Below are positions 29,339-39,159 of a stretch of 56,824 nt of DNA, one piece after another; positions within the stretch are counted from its first letter, which is position 1, and each line of letters opens with the position of its first letter. Under the pieces are notes generated by a model. It saw only the letters and a program-made list of their open reading frames with translations, made no database searches and was not told the origin of the DNA. Location of the stretch: contig NZ_AXWP01000050.1 of assembly GCF_000482725.1 (NCBI RefSeq), forward strand, positions 1 through 56,824, written 5' to 3'. The translations under genes and the position numbers were made by a program. Source of the stretch: Psychromonas arctica DSM 14288. GTDB lineage: Bacteria; Pseudomonadota; Gammaproteobacteria; Enterobacterales; Psychromonadaceae.

Positions 29339-30667
29339 CTATAATTCGCCCATTTCACGTAATGAAAGGTCGCGACGTTCATTGAAGGCTTTTTTATCTT
29401 TCTGTGGTACTTCTTGTGATAATGGTAAATCGACCTTCATCGCATCAACAGGTTTATTATAAACATGGAATTCGTAATGAAGATGAGGTCCTGTTGAGCG
29501 GCCAGTATTACCAGACTTACCGATCAGCTTACCCATCTCAATACGTTGTCCTTTACGCACCAATATTTTACTTAAATGTAAGAACCGTGTGGTATATTTT
29601 CGGCCATGCTTGATAACAATATAGTTACCTGCTGCGGGGTGATAACCAGCTCGTAGTACAACACCGTCACCTACAGCGTAAACATTGGTACCCACTCCTA
29701 CCGCGAAATCAGTCCCATTATGTGGACGAACGCGCTTAGTAACAGGGTGTAATCGACGGGGATTGAAGCGCGAGCTAATACGAGGGCGTCCGTTGACGGG
29801 GTAGCGACGATAAGCTTTACTTAGCCCTTTACCATTCTTGTCATAATAACGACCATCTTCATTTAGAAAAGCGGTGTAATTACGCGATCGCGTTTTAAGG
29901 ATGACCGCTAAAACTTCACTATCAAAGCTGTAGGCACCTTCTATGTATTGTTTAGCAACTAACACATGGAAGGTATCTCCAACTCTTAACTGACGATTAA
30001 AATCAAACTGTTCCTGTAAAGCACCTGAAATCTGTTGAATTTGACTCGCCGATAATCCTGTTTTTTTTGCACTGACATAAAAACTGCCGGTCACACTACC
30101 TTGATAATAGCTATTACGCCATTCCCCCTCTTTCACTTCTAAATCTGAGACATAAATATCATCTTTTAAAACAAAACTTAATGTATTTGCACGGTCAATA
30201 ATCACTTTTAAGGATAATAATTGATTACTAGGACTCACCAACAGTTGCACTTCTTGTCCTGGTAATAAATTAGCAAGGCGCAAATGTTCTCTATCAGCCT
30301 CCAATAACTCTTGCAAAACCGCAGCAGATAATGCTTGTTCAGAAAATATCTCACTTAACGTATCACCGGCTGAAATGGTGATATCTATTTCTCGATTAGC
30401 CGAGAAATCAGGAAGTAGTTTATCGTTTGCATCACGATTTACTGTTGATGGTTCGGCAACCGCATAGTCATCTTTTAATGACTCACTAGTAGGAAGAGTT
30501 AATTCACGTTTAATTGTTTTTCCATTAGGGTTAGAAGCAGGAATAAGGCTAATAATCAGTAAAAAAACAAATAAAGAGATGACCAACCAAAAGTGCAAGC
30601 GAGGTAAGTGATTTACCAAAGTAAGCACTTTTTTAAACATAATTTTAATTTGATGTAACAAAGGCAT
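29339..30667 (-). CDS. M23 family murein endopeptidase, MepM/YebA-like
   Basis: 442 residues. An N-terminal membrane anchor at about 23-43 is followed by a LysM/OapA-like domain (about 95-170, ISAGDTLSEIFSEQ) and a linker domain. The LytM catalytic domain at about 310-415 has zinc ligands in HNGTDFAV (His, Asp) and the HLHYEFH motif, plus TTRFLHLSKI. It cleaves peptidoglycan D,D-crosslinks in the periplasm, allowing wall growth. An in-frame ATG nine codons in lacks a ribosome site, so the longer start is kept. It is divergent from metK. Confidence 0.9.
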   Translation of the reverse strand: MPLLHQIKIMFKKVLTLVNHLPRLHFWLVISLFVFLLIISLIPASNPNGKTIKRELTLPTSESLKDDYAVAEPSTVNRDANDKLLPDFSANREIDITISAGDTLSEIFSEQALSAAVLQELLEADREHLRLANLLPGQEVQLLVSPSNQLLSLKVIIDRANTLSFVLKDDIYVSDLEVKEGEWRNSYYQGSVTGSFYVSAKKTGLSASQIQQISGALQEQFDFNRQLRVGDTFHVLVAKQYIEGAYSFDSEVLAVILKTRSRNYTAFLNEDGRYYDKNGKGLSKAYRRYPVNGRPRISSRFNPRRLHPVTKRVRPHNGTDFAVGVGTNVYAVGDGVVLRAGYHPAAGNYIVIKHGRKYTTRFLHLSKILVRKGQRIEMGKLIGKSGNTGRSTGPHLHYEFHVYNKPVDAMKVDLPLSQEVPQKDKKAFNERRDLSLREMGEL

Positions 30668-30852
30668 AGAGAGTCTCGATTAGACAGAAGAAACATAACC
30701 GTAAAATAAAATGCCAGCGAGTATAACCTATAGCACAGCATGTTTAAGAAAATTTACAGTAATTTTAACCACCTTTGACCAATAAAGTAAGCAAACAGTT
30801 CTATCTTATTTATAAATAATAGGGTGTTATCCATTACAAAAAAATGTATTAT

Positions 30853-30868
30853 GGACGTCTAGATGTAA
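30853..30868 (+). promoter_or_regulatory. MetJ-like operator upstream of metK
   Basis: GGACGTCT immediately followed by AGATGTAA matches two tandem 8-bp met boxes (consensus AGACGTCT) at 7 and about 5 positions. It lies 45 bp before the metK start, consistent with S-adenosylmethionine-dependent repression by MetJ. Confidence 0.7.
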
Positions 30869-30913
30869 AAACATCCAAAATAATTTAACTAAATAGCCCG
30901 AATAGGAGTTTAC

Positions 30914-32062
30914 ATGTCACGTGACTTATTTACTTCAGAATCAGTTTCTGAAGGTCATCCAGATAAAATTGCAGATCAAATTTCTGATGCCGTACTTGAT
31001 GCCATTTTAAAACAAGATACTAAAGCACGCGTTGCTTGTGAAACTTACGTAAAAACGGGCATGGTCATGGTAGGCGGTGAAATTACCACTGATGCCTGGG
31101 TTGATATTGAACAAATCACACGTGATACCGTGCGCGAAATTGGTTACACAAGTTCAGAAATGGGTTTTGATGCAGACTCTTGTGCCGTACTCAACGTAGT
31201 AGGTAAGCAGTCTCCTGATATTAACCAAGGTGTAGACCGCTCTGATCCACGTGAACAAGGTGCTGGTGACCAAGGTTTAATGTTTGGTTACGCGACCAAT
31301 GAAACAGAAGTCTTCATGCCTGCACCAATCACATACGCTCACCGCCTTGTTAAAAAACAAGCTGAGGTACGTAAAAGTGGCCAACTAGATTGGTTACGCC
31401 CAGATGCTAAAAGCCAAGTTACTTTTGCTTATGAGCAAGGCAAAATCGTAGGTATTGATGCTGTTGTACTTTCAACGCAACATCGTGAAGATATTAAACA
31501 ATCAGATTTAGTTGAAGCGGTAATGGAAGAGATAATTAAGCCGGTTTTACCTGCTGAGTGGTTAACTGAACGCACTAAATTTCACATCAACCCAACAGGT
31601 CGCTTCGTGATCGGTGGGCCAGTAGGCGACTGTGGTTTAACAGGGCGTAAAATAATTGTAGATACTTACGGTGGCACAGCACGTCACGGTGGTGGTGCAT
31701 TTTCAGGTAAAGATCCTTCAAAAGTAGACCGTAGTGCAGCTTATGCAGCACGTTATGTAGCAAAAAATATTGTTGCTGCAGGTTTGGCTGACCGCTGTGA
31801 AATCCAAGTATCATATGCAATTGGCGTTGCAGAGCCAACTTCAATCAGCGTTGAGACATTTGGTACTGAAAAAGTAGCAAAAGATTTAATCGTTAGCTTA
31901 GTCAGTGAACATTTTGATTTACGCCCTTACGGTTTAATCGAAATGTTAGATCTAATCAAACCTATTTATCAAGAGACAGCAGCTTATGGACACTTTGGTC
32001 GTGAGCAATTCCCTTGGGAAGCATTAGATAAAGTAGAAGCGCTTAAAGCAGCTGCATTTTAA
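30914..32062 (+). CDS. metK: S-adenosylmethionine synthetase
   Basis: 382 residues. It makes S-adenosylmethionine from methionine and ATP. Signatures: [21 protein letters not shown] (N-terminal), [12 protein letters not shown] (about 117-128), and [25 protein letters not shown] precedes the ATG. A MetJ-like operator overlaps the leader, and sprT follows after 35 bp as the next gene in the same direction. Confidence 0.98.
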   Translation: MSRDLFTSESVSEGHPDKIADQISDAVLDAILKQDTKARVACETYVKTGMVMVGGEITTDAWVDIEQITRDTVREIGYTSSEMGFDADSCAVLNVVGKQSPDINQGVDRSDPREQGAGDQGLMFGYATNETEVFMPAPITYAHRLVKKQAEVRKSGQLDWLRPDAKSQVTFAYEQGKIVGIDAVVLSTQHREDIKQSDLVEAVMEEIIKPVLPAEWLTERTKFHINPTGRFVIGGPVGDCGLTGRKIIVDTYGGTARHGGGAFSGKDPSKVDRSAAYAARYVAKNIVAAGLADRCEIQVSYAIGVAEPTSISVETFGTEKVAKDLIVSLVSEHFDLRPYGLIEMLDLIKPIYQETAAYGHFGREQFPWEALDKVEALKAAAF

Positions 32063-32097
32063 TTAAGCGTTTTATAAAAACGATTTAATATTGAATT

Positions 32098-32592
32098 ATG
32101 CTAACGTTTGAAGATAAAAAAGCACTCGCAGTGAAAGGTGAAGATTGTTTCATTTTAGCCGAGTGCTTTTTTGATCGTGCTTTTTCTCGCCCCACTTACT
32201 TTTTTAATCAACGTGGTCGAAGCGCTGGTAGTGCACATCTACAAAAAAACCTGATTAAGTTTAATCCAATCTTATATCTACAAAATAAAGCTATTTTTAT
32301 TGAACACGTAGTTGCCCATGAAATTGCACATTTAATTACTTATCAGCTGTACGGCAAAGTAAAGCCACATGGTAAAGAATGGCAACAGATCATGACCCAG
32401 GTTTTTCATCTACCTGCTAATACAACTCATCAATTAGATATTACAGATGTCCAAGGTAAATTATTTACTTACCGTTGCTCTTGCTCGCAGCATCAATTAA
32501 CTATTCGTCGACATAATAATATTAAAAAAGGCACTCGTTATTTATGCCGAAAGTGTAAATCGACTTTAGTCTTTTCTGAACAAGAAAACTAA
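32098..32592 (+). CDS. sprT: SprT family zinc metalloprotease
   Basis: 164 residues. It carries the HEIAH zinc-protease motif (VAHEIAHLITYQLYG, about 77-91) with a third ligand likely in PHGKEWQQIM, then a C-terminal zinc ribbon (YRCSCSQHQ...RYLCRKCKSTL). Related to SprT and to the SprT-like domain of eukaryotic Spartan; its role in bacteria is not well defined. Spacing to metK suggests cotranscription, an adjacency also seen in other gammaproteobacteria. Confidence 0.9.
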   Translation: MLTFEDKKALAVKGEDCFILAECFFDRAFSRPTYFFNQRGRSAGSAHLQKNLIKFNPILYLQNKAIFIEHVVAHEIAHLITYQLYGKVKPHGKEWQQIMTQVFHLPANTTHQLDITDVQGKLFTYRCSCSQHQLTIRRHNNIKKGTRYLCRKCKSTLVFSEQEN

Positions 32593-32636
32593 GCGTTAAC
32601 AATCAATAGAAATGAAAAAATTAAGACAACGGGCTT

Positions 32637-32692
32637 GTTGAGAACTAAAAGTTGAGAATTAAAAGTTGAGAGTTAAAAGTTGAGAGTTGAGA
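32637..32692. repeat. 14-bp tandem repeat
   Basis: Three copies of GTTGAGAACTAAAA-like units (second position variants AATT and AGTT) and a partial fourth, in the gap after sprT. Confidence 0.8.
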
Positions 32693-32771
32693 TTATTTAT
32701 AGGGAAATCAATACTTATGATACTTCGAGGTGTAAAAGTAGCTAAGCTGAGAAATCAACTTGTATAGTGGG

Positions 32772-32823
32772 ATTAATATTGCAGGCTACTCCAACCCCCC
32801 GCCTTTGTAGCTGCAATATTAAT
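32772..32823. ncRNA. Long hairpin with C-rich loop
   Basis: ATTAATATTGCAGGCTAC pairs with GTAGCTGCAATATTAAT (17 pairs, one bulged G) around a 17-nt loop containing CCAACCCCCCGCC. No promoter was identified convincingly, although TATAGT lies directly upstream (32763-32768). Exposed C-rich loops are typical of small RNAs that bind ribosome sites, but expression is unproven. Confidence 0.4.
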
Positions 32824-33091
32824 TTTACCGATTACCATTTAACTCATTACTATCTATCAACAGCTGGCATATCCTGCGAAAAATAGCATCAATCTAAATC
32901 GAACGCCTGTGTGCGCAAACCTTCAATCAAGATTTCATAATAAATAAATGTTATCTACTATCATGAGTCATGGTTTTTGGTGTTACCTAGCATGGAGACT
33001 CTCAGTAACAACCATCGACAAAATACTGAACTAACAACAATCAACATTAACTTCATGGCTTAAATGTTCAATGCTTAATTGCTGTTAGCTA

Positions 33092-33232
33092 TAACGACAG
33101 TATTCTTGCCAACAAGCAAGATGATAATAGATATCATTACCATCTGTCAACCTTTTAACGACACTATTTTCAAAAATGCGAGTGAGGTATTTTTTAAGGT
33201 ATAAAATTAAACTGTCGTTAATGCTGTCGTTA
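33092..33232. repeat. Nested inverted repeats with TAACGACA ends
   Basis: TAACGACAG (33092-33100) and TTAACGACA (33155-33163) are mirrored by TGTCGTTAA (33213-33221) and CTGTCGTTA (33224-33232), giving an outer and an inner pair. There is no coding capacity. It could be a very small non-autonomous element or a regulatory RNA. Confidence 0.5.
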
Positions 33233-33346
33233 TTACTTTAATCAGGATAAAAATAAACGCTTATTAAGTTGTTTCGATACGGCTGAAAGTGATCCATTAA
33301 CGTGGTTTAATGGGGTCTAACCTGAACTATCAACTTAAGATCTTAG

Positions 33347-33437
33347 TTTAAGGTATCGCTTTAAAGTCTTAGTTTAAGGTATAGCTTTAAGGTATCGCTT
33401 TAAAGTCTTAGTTTAAGGTATCGCTTTAAAGTCTTAG
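33347..33437. repeat. 26-bp tandem repeat
   Basis: Three copies of TTTAAGGTATCGCTTTAAAG plus TCTTAG (33347-33372, 33373-33411, 33412-33437). The middle copy carries a 13-bp internal partial duplication. Shorter degenerate units flank it. Confidence 0.85.
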
Positions 33438-33549
33438 TTTAAGATGTGTTTTGAGGGTCAGCTTCCAGTTTAAACAATCCCATAGGGCGATTAAAACTAA
33501 GCATATACGAAAAAATAAGGTGAATAATAGTGCGAGATTCGCTCACATG

Positions 33550-33570
33550 ATCCGGTCTATCAGACCGGAT
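33550..33570. terminator. Perfect 9-bp hairpin downstream of the methyltransferase
   Basis: ATCCGGTCT and AGACCGGAT around ATC. It has no T-run, so it is a weak terminator candidate for the minus-strand methyltransferase gene. Confidence 0.45.
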
Positions 33571-33589
33571 ACGATCGAGGAATAAAAAC

Positions 33590-34333
33590 TTAACGTTTAA
33601 AATTATCTAAAATAATTCCCGTGGCCATTGCTACATTCAATGACTCTGCTAAGCCAAAGTTAGGAATCGTTATTTTATCGCTAATATACTGACTGACTTC
33701 AGTAGAAATACCATGCGATTCACTGCCCATCACAATAAATGCAGAACTAGCGAGTTTACTACGATGAATATTCTTACCTTCTAAAAAAGCACCGTAAACC
33801 GGCTTAGTCTGTGCGGATAGATACTCACTCAGGTCAGTATGACTAACTTGTACACGCGCAAAAGATCCCATTGTTGCTGCAATTACTTTAGGGTTATAAA
33901 AATCTGCACAGTCAGGGCTACAAATAATATGTTCAATACCATACCAATCTGCAACACGAATAATAGTACCTAAATTGCCCGGGTCTCCCACTTGATCCAA
34001 CACTAAAATAAGTTCGTTTTCACCTATTTCTGGAACAGAATACTGTTTGCATTTAACCACTGCTATCACGCTATTATTGGTTTTTAAGGTCCCTGCTTTT
34101 TGTAATTCTTGTTGCGTACTCTCAATAGTCAAGGCGACTAACTTATTAGCACTTAATATATCTGCATGGTGATTAATATACTCACTGGTCGCAAATAAAT
34201 TAACTATCTCAAAAGTTGAGTTAAATAACTCACTGACATTTTTTTCACCCTGTACTAAAAACAATCCTAATTTCTTACGTTGCTTTTTCTGCTCTAAGGA
34301 GAGGATGAGTTTTAACTGGTTTTTAGAGATCAT
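33590..34333 (-). CDS. TrmH/SpoU family RNA methyltransferase
   Basis: 247 residues. A substrate-binding N-terminal domain (FLVQGEKNVSELF) is followed by a SPOUT knot domain with motif 1 VLDQVGDPGNLGTIIRVADW (catalytic Asn/Arg), motif 2 VMGSESHGIS and motif 3 IPNFGLAESLNVAMATGIIL. It transfers methyl to ribose 2'-hydroxyls of rRNA or tRNA; the target nucleotide cannot be told from sequence. It is read in the same direction as holD and rimI and may share their transcript. Confidence 0.88.
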   Translation of the reverse strand: MISKNQLKLILSLEQKKQRKKLGLFLVQGEKNVSELFNSTFEIVNLFATSEYINHHADILSANKLVALTIESTQQELQKAGTLKTNNSVIAVVKCKQYSVPEIGENELILVLDQVGDPGNLGTIIRVADWYGIEHIICSPDCADFYNPKVIAATMGSFARVQVSHTDLSEYLSAQTKPVYGAFLEGKNIHRSKLASSAFIVMGSESHGISTEVSQYISDKITIPNFGLAESLNVAMATGIILDNFKR

Positions 34334-34411
34334 AAATTTCCAATGGTTTATAACAGTAAAGAGCTATTTTATGGCTTTTTATCGTTTTTTTGTAAGCAGA
34401 TGCCAATAAGA

Positions 34412-34876
34412 TTATAAGTAACAACACATGATAATAGCATCTTCGCGGCCATTATCAGCGGGGTAATAAGCAGGTCGAATATCCACTTCTACAAAGTCTA
34501 ATGCTTGGTACAGTTTAATTGCAGGAATGTTAGAAGCTCTAACTTCTAGCCAAATTTCTTGTTGCGACAGTGAAAGTGAAAAGGTTTTTAAATAACTTAA
34601 TAATGCTCGTCCTAAACCTGCGCCTTGATAAGCAGGAGCAATGGCAATATTCATTAGCGTCACTTCGCCTGCAACATAACTAGCAACAAAATAACCGACG
34701 ACCTGATCATCAAGCATGATCACATGATTAATATAACGCTTACCGAAATTGCTCAGAAAGATTTTTTCAGACCAAGGGTGACTATGAGCCAGTGTCTCAA
34801 TGGCTAATACTTCAGGGAGATCGGTAATCGCCATAGCAATAATAGATGCTACAGACTGTTTATTATTGATAGGCAC
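34412..34876 (-). CDS. rimI: Ribosomal protein S18 alanine N-acetyltransferase
   Basis: 154 residues, GNAT family. ITDLPEVLAIETLAHSHPWSEKIF, the acetyl-CoA loop AYQGAGLGRALL and the ending WLEVRASNIPAIKLYQALDFVEVDIRPAYYP with GREDAIIM match RimI. It acetylates the N-terminal alanine of ribosomal protein S18. It overlaps the end of holD by 14 bp, the usual holD-rimI arrangement. Confidence 0.93.
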   Translation of the reverse strand: MPINNKQSVASIIAMAITDLPEVLAIETLAHSHPWSEKIFLSNFGKRYINHVIMLDDQVVGYFVASYVAGEVTLMNIAIAPAYQGAGLGRALLSYLKTFSLSLSQQEIWLEVRASNIPAIKLYQALDFVEVDIRPAYYPADNGREDAIIMCCYL

Positions 34877-35255
34877 AGAATTGCTTCCAAAGTACTTTTT
34901 TAGCCACTGCGTTTGTCGCGAGCTCAGCTAGAGAAGGTGAATGTAATAATTGATGAGACGGTGAAGAAGCAATCTCTCCAAGTGTTGACCAAATTAATGT
35001 GGGTAAATTCCCCTGTTGGTTCTCAAATTGCGCTAAGGAGCAATAAACCACCTGATCAGATTTTATTTGAAAAGCATTAATAATAGCGTCCATCAACTCA
35101 TGCTTTGCATCCTCTTCTGTACAGACGACTAACAGTTTGCATGCAGACAGATTTAACTGCTTAAGAGTTTGTTCCGTTTTAAATAGCGCCGGTTTTCTTA
35201 CTTGCCAGTGAGTAATACCCATTTCTTGTAAAAAAACAGCCTGTTGATGTTTCAT
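34863..35255 (-). CDS. holD: DNA polymerase III psi subunit
   Basis: 130 residues. The N-terminal FLQEMGITHWQVRKPALF matches the segment of HolD that contacts the chi subunit. Psi links the clamp loader to chi and SSB at the replication fork. The position directly upstream of, and overlapping, rimI supports the call in a fast-evolving family. Confidence 0.88.
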   Translation of the reverse strand: MKHQQAVFLQEMGITHWQVRKPALFKTEQTLKQLNLSACKLLVVCTEEDAKHELMDAIINAFQIKSDQVVYCSLAQFENQQGNLPTLIWSTLGEIASSPSHQLLHSPSLAELATNAVAKKVLWKQFCAYQ

Positions 35256-35665
35256 AACGAGCCTAAAATAAAAATATTGATGATTTCAATGTGCAAATAT
35301 AACACTGATTAGTATTCAATCGAAACTTTACAGCGGTTATAAGATGAAACCGCTAAAAAATACAACAATCAGGTAAATGTTTACCTAAAAACGGTATTTA
35401 TGAAGCGATTAATACGATTAAAAACAATCAACTTAACCGTCTTAGGATACTTAACATACAAATTTAATGCTGTTAATTTGAACTCATAGCCAAAATTAGT
35501 ATGAAAGAATTGTCGATATCGACTCTCTAAATTAATGTGACCGATTGAAAATTTATTAGATTTAGTAATAAAAAGGATGCTATAAATGTGTTTTCAATCA
35601 CAAAAACATATATATACAAGGTTTTATCAAACTAAAATTCTTAAAGCCTGCAGGGAATAATTAAA
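35256..35665. promoter_or_regulatory. Divergent region upstream of the ABC importer
   Basis: 410 bp. It contains two perfect palindromes that could be operators: AGGTAAATGTTTACCT at 35371-35386 and GTCGATATCGAC at 35512-35523. No gene and no recognisable regulator family site was identified. Confidence 0.4.
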
Positions 35666-37372
35666 ATGGCGTTATTAGAAGTTAAAAATCTTCGTATCGA
35701 ATACCCGTCTCGTTTTGGTGTACATGCAGCAGTTAAATCACTTTCATTTTCCATTAATCGTGGTGAAATAGTTGGTGTTGTTGGAGAGTCAGGTGCAGGT
35801 AAATCTACCGTTGGTAATGCAATTATCGATTTATTAAGCCCTCCTGGTGTTATTGCTGCTGGTGAAGTTTTTTTAGATGGTGAAAAAATATCAGGTTTAA
35901 CACTTGAACAGATGCGTAAAGTGCGCGGTAATAAAATTGGTTTTATTTTTCAAGATCCAATGACGTCGCTTAATCCTCTTTTCACTGTTGAGCAACAGTT
36001 GCTGGAAACCATTCATGCCAATTTAAATGTAACCCAGGATGAAGCCTTAAAACGTGCTATCAACTTAATGCAACAAGTGGGTATTCCAGAACCTGAAGTT
36101 AGAATTAAACAATACCCGCATCAATTTTCTGGCGGCATGCGACAACGAGTTGTGATTGCGATCGCATTATCTGGTGAACCCGATTTAATTATTGCCGATG
36201 AACCAACCACAGCACTTGATGTGTCTATCCAAGATCAAATACTGACACTGATCCGTAATTTATGTATTGAAAAAAACGTTGGCTGCATGCTAGTAACGCA
36301 CGATATGGGTGTAGTGTCTAACGTAACCGATAAAATAGCGGTAATGTATCGTGGCGATTTAGTTGAGTTTGGTGAAACAGCTAAAGTACTGGGCGATCCG
36401 GATCATGAATATACGCGCAGCTTAATTTCAGCCGTACCACGTTCCGATAGAAAACTAGACCGATTCCCACTGGTAAGCTACATCGAAGAAGCACATGAAC
36501 TTCAAGCCTTAGATATTAAAAATCACTGGTTAGGACAAAGTGAAGAGCAGCGTGATTATGATGGCCCACTATTAAATGTTGAAAATGTCAGTTTACGTTT
36601 TATCACTAAAGATTCATTCTTTGAAAGCAAACGCGAATACGTTCAAGCCAACAAAAACGTCAGCTTTAGTATTAATGAGGGTGAAACCTTTGGTTTAGTG
36701 GGAGAGTCCGGTTCAGGAAAATCAACGATTGCACGTGTTATTACCGGCTTATTTCCGCCTAACGAAGGCAAAATAACTTTTGAAGGTATTGACTTAACGG
36801 CGATTAAATCCGAACGAGAACGTCGCCCTTTCCGTCGTCAAATGCAGATGGTATTTCAAAACCCATATACGTCGATGAATCCGCGTATGAAAATTTACGA
36901 TATTATCGCCGAGCCTATTCGCTTTCATAAACTAGCCGCTAATGAATCACAAATACAACAAATCGTATTTGATTTATTAGACCATGTGGGGCTAGGGAGA
37001 ATGGCGGGTGTCAAATACCCTCATGAATTTTCCGGTGGCCAACGTCAACGTATCTCTATTGCGCGCGCTTTAGCAACAAGACCACGTTTATTAATTTGTG
37101 ACGAACCAACCTCAGCACTTGATGTATCGGTACAAGCACAGATTCTGAACCTACTTAAAGATTTACAAGATGAGCTAAATCTAACCATGTTATTTATTAG
37201 CCATGATTTACCCGTTATACGTCAAGTATGCGACCGCATCGGTGTGATGCAACAAGGAAAATTATTAGAAGTAAACGAGAGTGAGCAATTATTTACCCAT
37301 CCTCAACACCCTTATAGTCAGCATTTAATTTCATTGATGCCAGAGTTTAAAGGATTACGGAGCAGTATCTAA
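35666..37372 (+). CDS. Peptide/solute ABC importer, fused double ATPase
   Basis: 568 residues comprising two Dpp/Opp-type ATPases fused in one chain. Half 1: Walker [10 protein letters not shown] (about 44-52), signature FSGGMRQR, Walker [13 protein letters not shown]. Half 2: Walker [10 protein letters not shown] (about 345-353), signature FSGGQRQR, Walker [13 protein letters not shown]. Both halves have the oligopeptide-type C-terminal extension ending in HPYSQHLI or DHEYTRSLI. It energises the two permeases encoded downstream. AGGGA lies upstream of the start. The gene order ATPase, binding protein, permease, permease is unusual for Dpp systems, where the binding protein is generally first. 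Confidence 0.93.
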   Translation: MALLEVKNLRIEYPSRFGVHAAVKSLSFSINRGEIVGVVGESGAGKSTVGNAIIDLLSPPGVIAAGEVFLDGEKISGLTLEQMRKVRGNKIGFIFQDPMTSLNPLFTVEQQLLETIHANLNVTQDEALKRAINLMQQVGIPEPEVRIKQYPHQFSGGMRQRVVIAIALSGEPDLIIADEPTTALDVSIQDQILTLIRNLCIEKNVGCMLVTHDMGVVSNVTDKIAVMYRGDLVEFGETAKVLGDPDHEYTRSLISAVPRSDRKLDRFPLVSYIEEAHELQALDIKNHWLGQSEEQRDYDGPLLNVENVSLRFITKDSFFESKREYVQANKNVSFSINEGETFGLVGESGSGKSTIARVITGLFPPNEGKITFEGIDLTAIKSERERRPFRRQMQMVFQNPYTSMNPRMKIYDIIAEPIRFHKLAANESQIQQIVFDLLDHVGLGRMAGVKYPHEFSGGQRQRISIARALATRPRLLICDEPTSALDVSVQAQILNLLKDLQDELNLTMLFISHDLPVIRQVCDRIGVMQQGKLLEVNESEQLFTHPQHPYSQHLISLMPEFKGLRSSI

Positions 37373-37432
37373 ACAAAATTTCACCATTATAAAGTTAATA
37401 GTTAAACGTTTTTTTCATAAAAGGAGTTGTAA

Positions 37433-38983
37433 ATGAAGTTTTTAAAAACAAAATTAGCCATCGCATTACTTGCTACGGGGTTAAATTTTTCAGCCACTGC
37501 TGCAGATATCACCATTGCCTATGATTCGGACCCAGTAACACTTGATCCACATGAGCAACTTTCTGGTGGTGTGTTACAAATGTCACACATGCTATTTGAT
37601 CCACTAGTGCGCTTTACTAAAGAATTTGATTTTGAACCTCGTTTAGCTGAGAAGTGGGAACGTGTAGATGATAACACTTTCCGTTTTACACTTCGTAAAG
37701 GTGTAAAATTCCATTCAGGTAATACTATGACGGCTGATGACGTTGTTTGGACATTTAATCGTTTAAAAACGTCTCAAGACTTTAAAAACGTATTTTCACC
37801 ATACGAAAAGCTAGTAAAAATAGATGATTACACTGTTGAGCTCGTTTCATTTGAACCGTACCCATTAGTGCTACAAACGGCCACTTACCTTTTCCCAATG
37901 GACAGCAAGTTCTATTCTGGTGAGATGGACGGTGTAGATAAATCAATTATCATTAAACATGGTGGTTCATTTGCATCAACACACGTATCGGGTACAGGCC
38001 CATTTACTATTGAATCTCGTGAGCAAGGCGTAAAAGTAGTATTTGACCGTTTTGACAATTACTGGGATACAAACTCACCAGGTAATGTTGATAAGCTAAC
38101 CTTGGTACCAATTAAAGAGAATGCAACCCGTGTTGCTGCCTTATTGTCTGGAGATGTCGACTTAATTCACCCGGTTGCGCCTAACGACCAAAAACGTGTT
38201 ATCGACACTAAAAACATCGAGCTAACTACGGTTGCTGGTACCCGTATCATTACACTACAAATGAACCAAAGTTCAAATGAAGCATTAAAAGATGTACGCG
38301 TGCGCCAAGCAATTGTGTATGCAATTAACAATGAAGCTATCGTGAAAAAAATCATGAAAGGTTTTGCAACAACAGCTGGACAACAAGGCCCTGCCGGTTA
38401 TGCCGGTTACGATGCAAGTTTAACGCCTCGTTATGACTTGAAAAAAGCAAAACAATTGATGAAAGAAGCGGGTTATGAAAAAGGCTTTAAATTATCAATG
38501 ATTGCACCTAATAACCGTTACGTAAACGATGCGCAAATTGCACAAGCAGCCTCATCAATGCTAGCAAAAATTGGTATTACTGTAGATTTAAAAACCATGC
38601 CTAAAGCACAATACTGGCCTGAGTTTGATAAATGTGCAGCAGATATGCTGATGATCGGTTGGCATTCAGATACTGAAGACTCTGCAAACTTTTCTGAATT
38701 CTTAACCATGACTCGAGATACAGAAACAGGCAGAGGAGCTTACAACTGTGGCCATTACTCAAACCCTAAAGTGGATAATTTAGTCAATACTGCTAATGCA
38801 GAAACTGATCCTGCAAAACGTGCTGCAATGTTACAAGAAGTTGAACAGATTCTATATAACGATGCTGCATTTGTTCCGCTACATTGGCAGAACCTTGCTT
38901 GGGGTGCAAAATCTACTCTAAATGTTTCACCTATTGTTAATGCGTTAAACTTTCCATACTTAGGCGATTTAGTTGTTAAATAA
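37433..38983 (+). CDS. ABC transporter substrate-binding protein, family 5
   Basis: 516 residues with a Sec signal peptide (MKFLKTKLAIALLATGLNFS, cleavage after ATAA). The mature protein has the SBP_bac_5 pattern: DSDPVTLDPHEQLSGG, DDNTFRFTLRKGVKFHSG, DDVVWTFNRL, TGPFTIES and VRQAIVYAIN. Periplasmic binding protein for peptides or related cations; DppA-like in length and layout, but the ligand cannot be told. AAAGGAG precedes the start. It is followed by hairpins that may uncouple its expression from the permeases. Confidence 0.93.
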   Translation: MKFLKTKLAIALLATGLNFSATAADITIAYDSDPVTLDPHEQLSGGVLQMSHMLFDPLVRFTKEFDFEPRLAEKWERVDDNTFRFTLRKGVKFHSGNTMTADDVVWTFNRLKTSQDFKNVFSPYEKLVKIDDYTVELVSFEPYPLVLQTATYLFPMDSKFYSGEMDGVDKSIIIKHGGSFASTHVSGTGPFTIESREQGVKVVFDRFDNYWDTNSPGNVDKLTLVPIKENATRVAALLSGDVDLIHPVAPNDQKRVIDTKNIELTTVAGTRIITLQMNQSSNEALKDVRVRQAIVYAINNEAIVKKIMKGFATTAGQQGPAGYAGYDASLTPRYDLKKAKQLMKEAGYEKGFKLSMIAPNNRYVNDAQIAQAASSMLAKIGITVDLKTMPKAQYWPEFDKCAADMLMIGWHSDTEDSANFSEFLTMTRDTETGRGAYNCGHYSNPKVDNLVNTANAETDPAKRAAMLQEVEQILYNDAAFVPLHWQNLAWGAKSTLNVSPIVNALNFPYLGDLVVK

Positions 38984-39026
38984 AGATAGTAATCAGGCTG
39001 CGATAATTTAAAGCCTGCTTAGTTAC

Positions 39027-39052
39027 AGGCTCTTGTTGTATGAAAAGAGCCT
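39027..39052 (+). terminator. Hairpin downstream of the binding-protein gene
   Basis: AGGCTCTT and AAGAGCCT with a 10-nt loop, followed by ATTTT. Together with the next hairpin it may stabilise the abundant binding-protein mRNA or terminate part of the transcripts. Confidence 0.6.
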
Positions 39053-39113
39053 ATTTTAGTTTGCTACCCAATAGGTACAAATAAACAACTTTAATTTTTT
39101 AACACCACAACAA

Positions 39114-39136
39114 AACGACCCAGCCTTTGGGTCGTT
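39114..39136 (+). terminator. Second intercistronic hairpin
   Basis: AACGACCCA, loop GCCTT, TGGGTCGTT: a perfect 9-bp stem 24 bp upstream of the permease start. Without a T-run it is more likely a processing or stabilising element than a full terminator. Confidence 0.6.
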
Positions 39137-39159
39137 AATCATTTTATAGGAAACAACTG

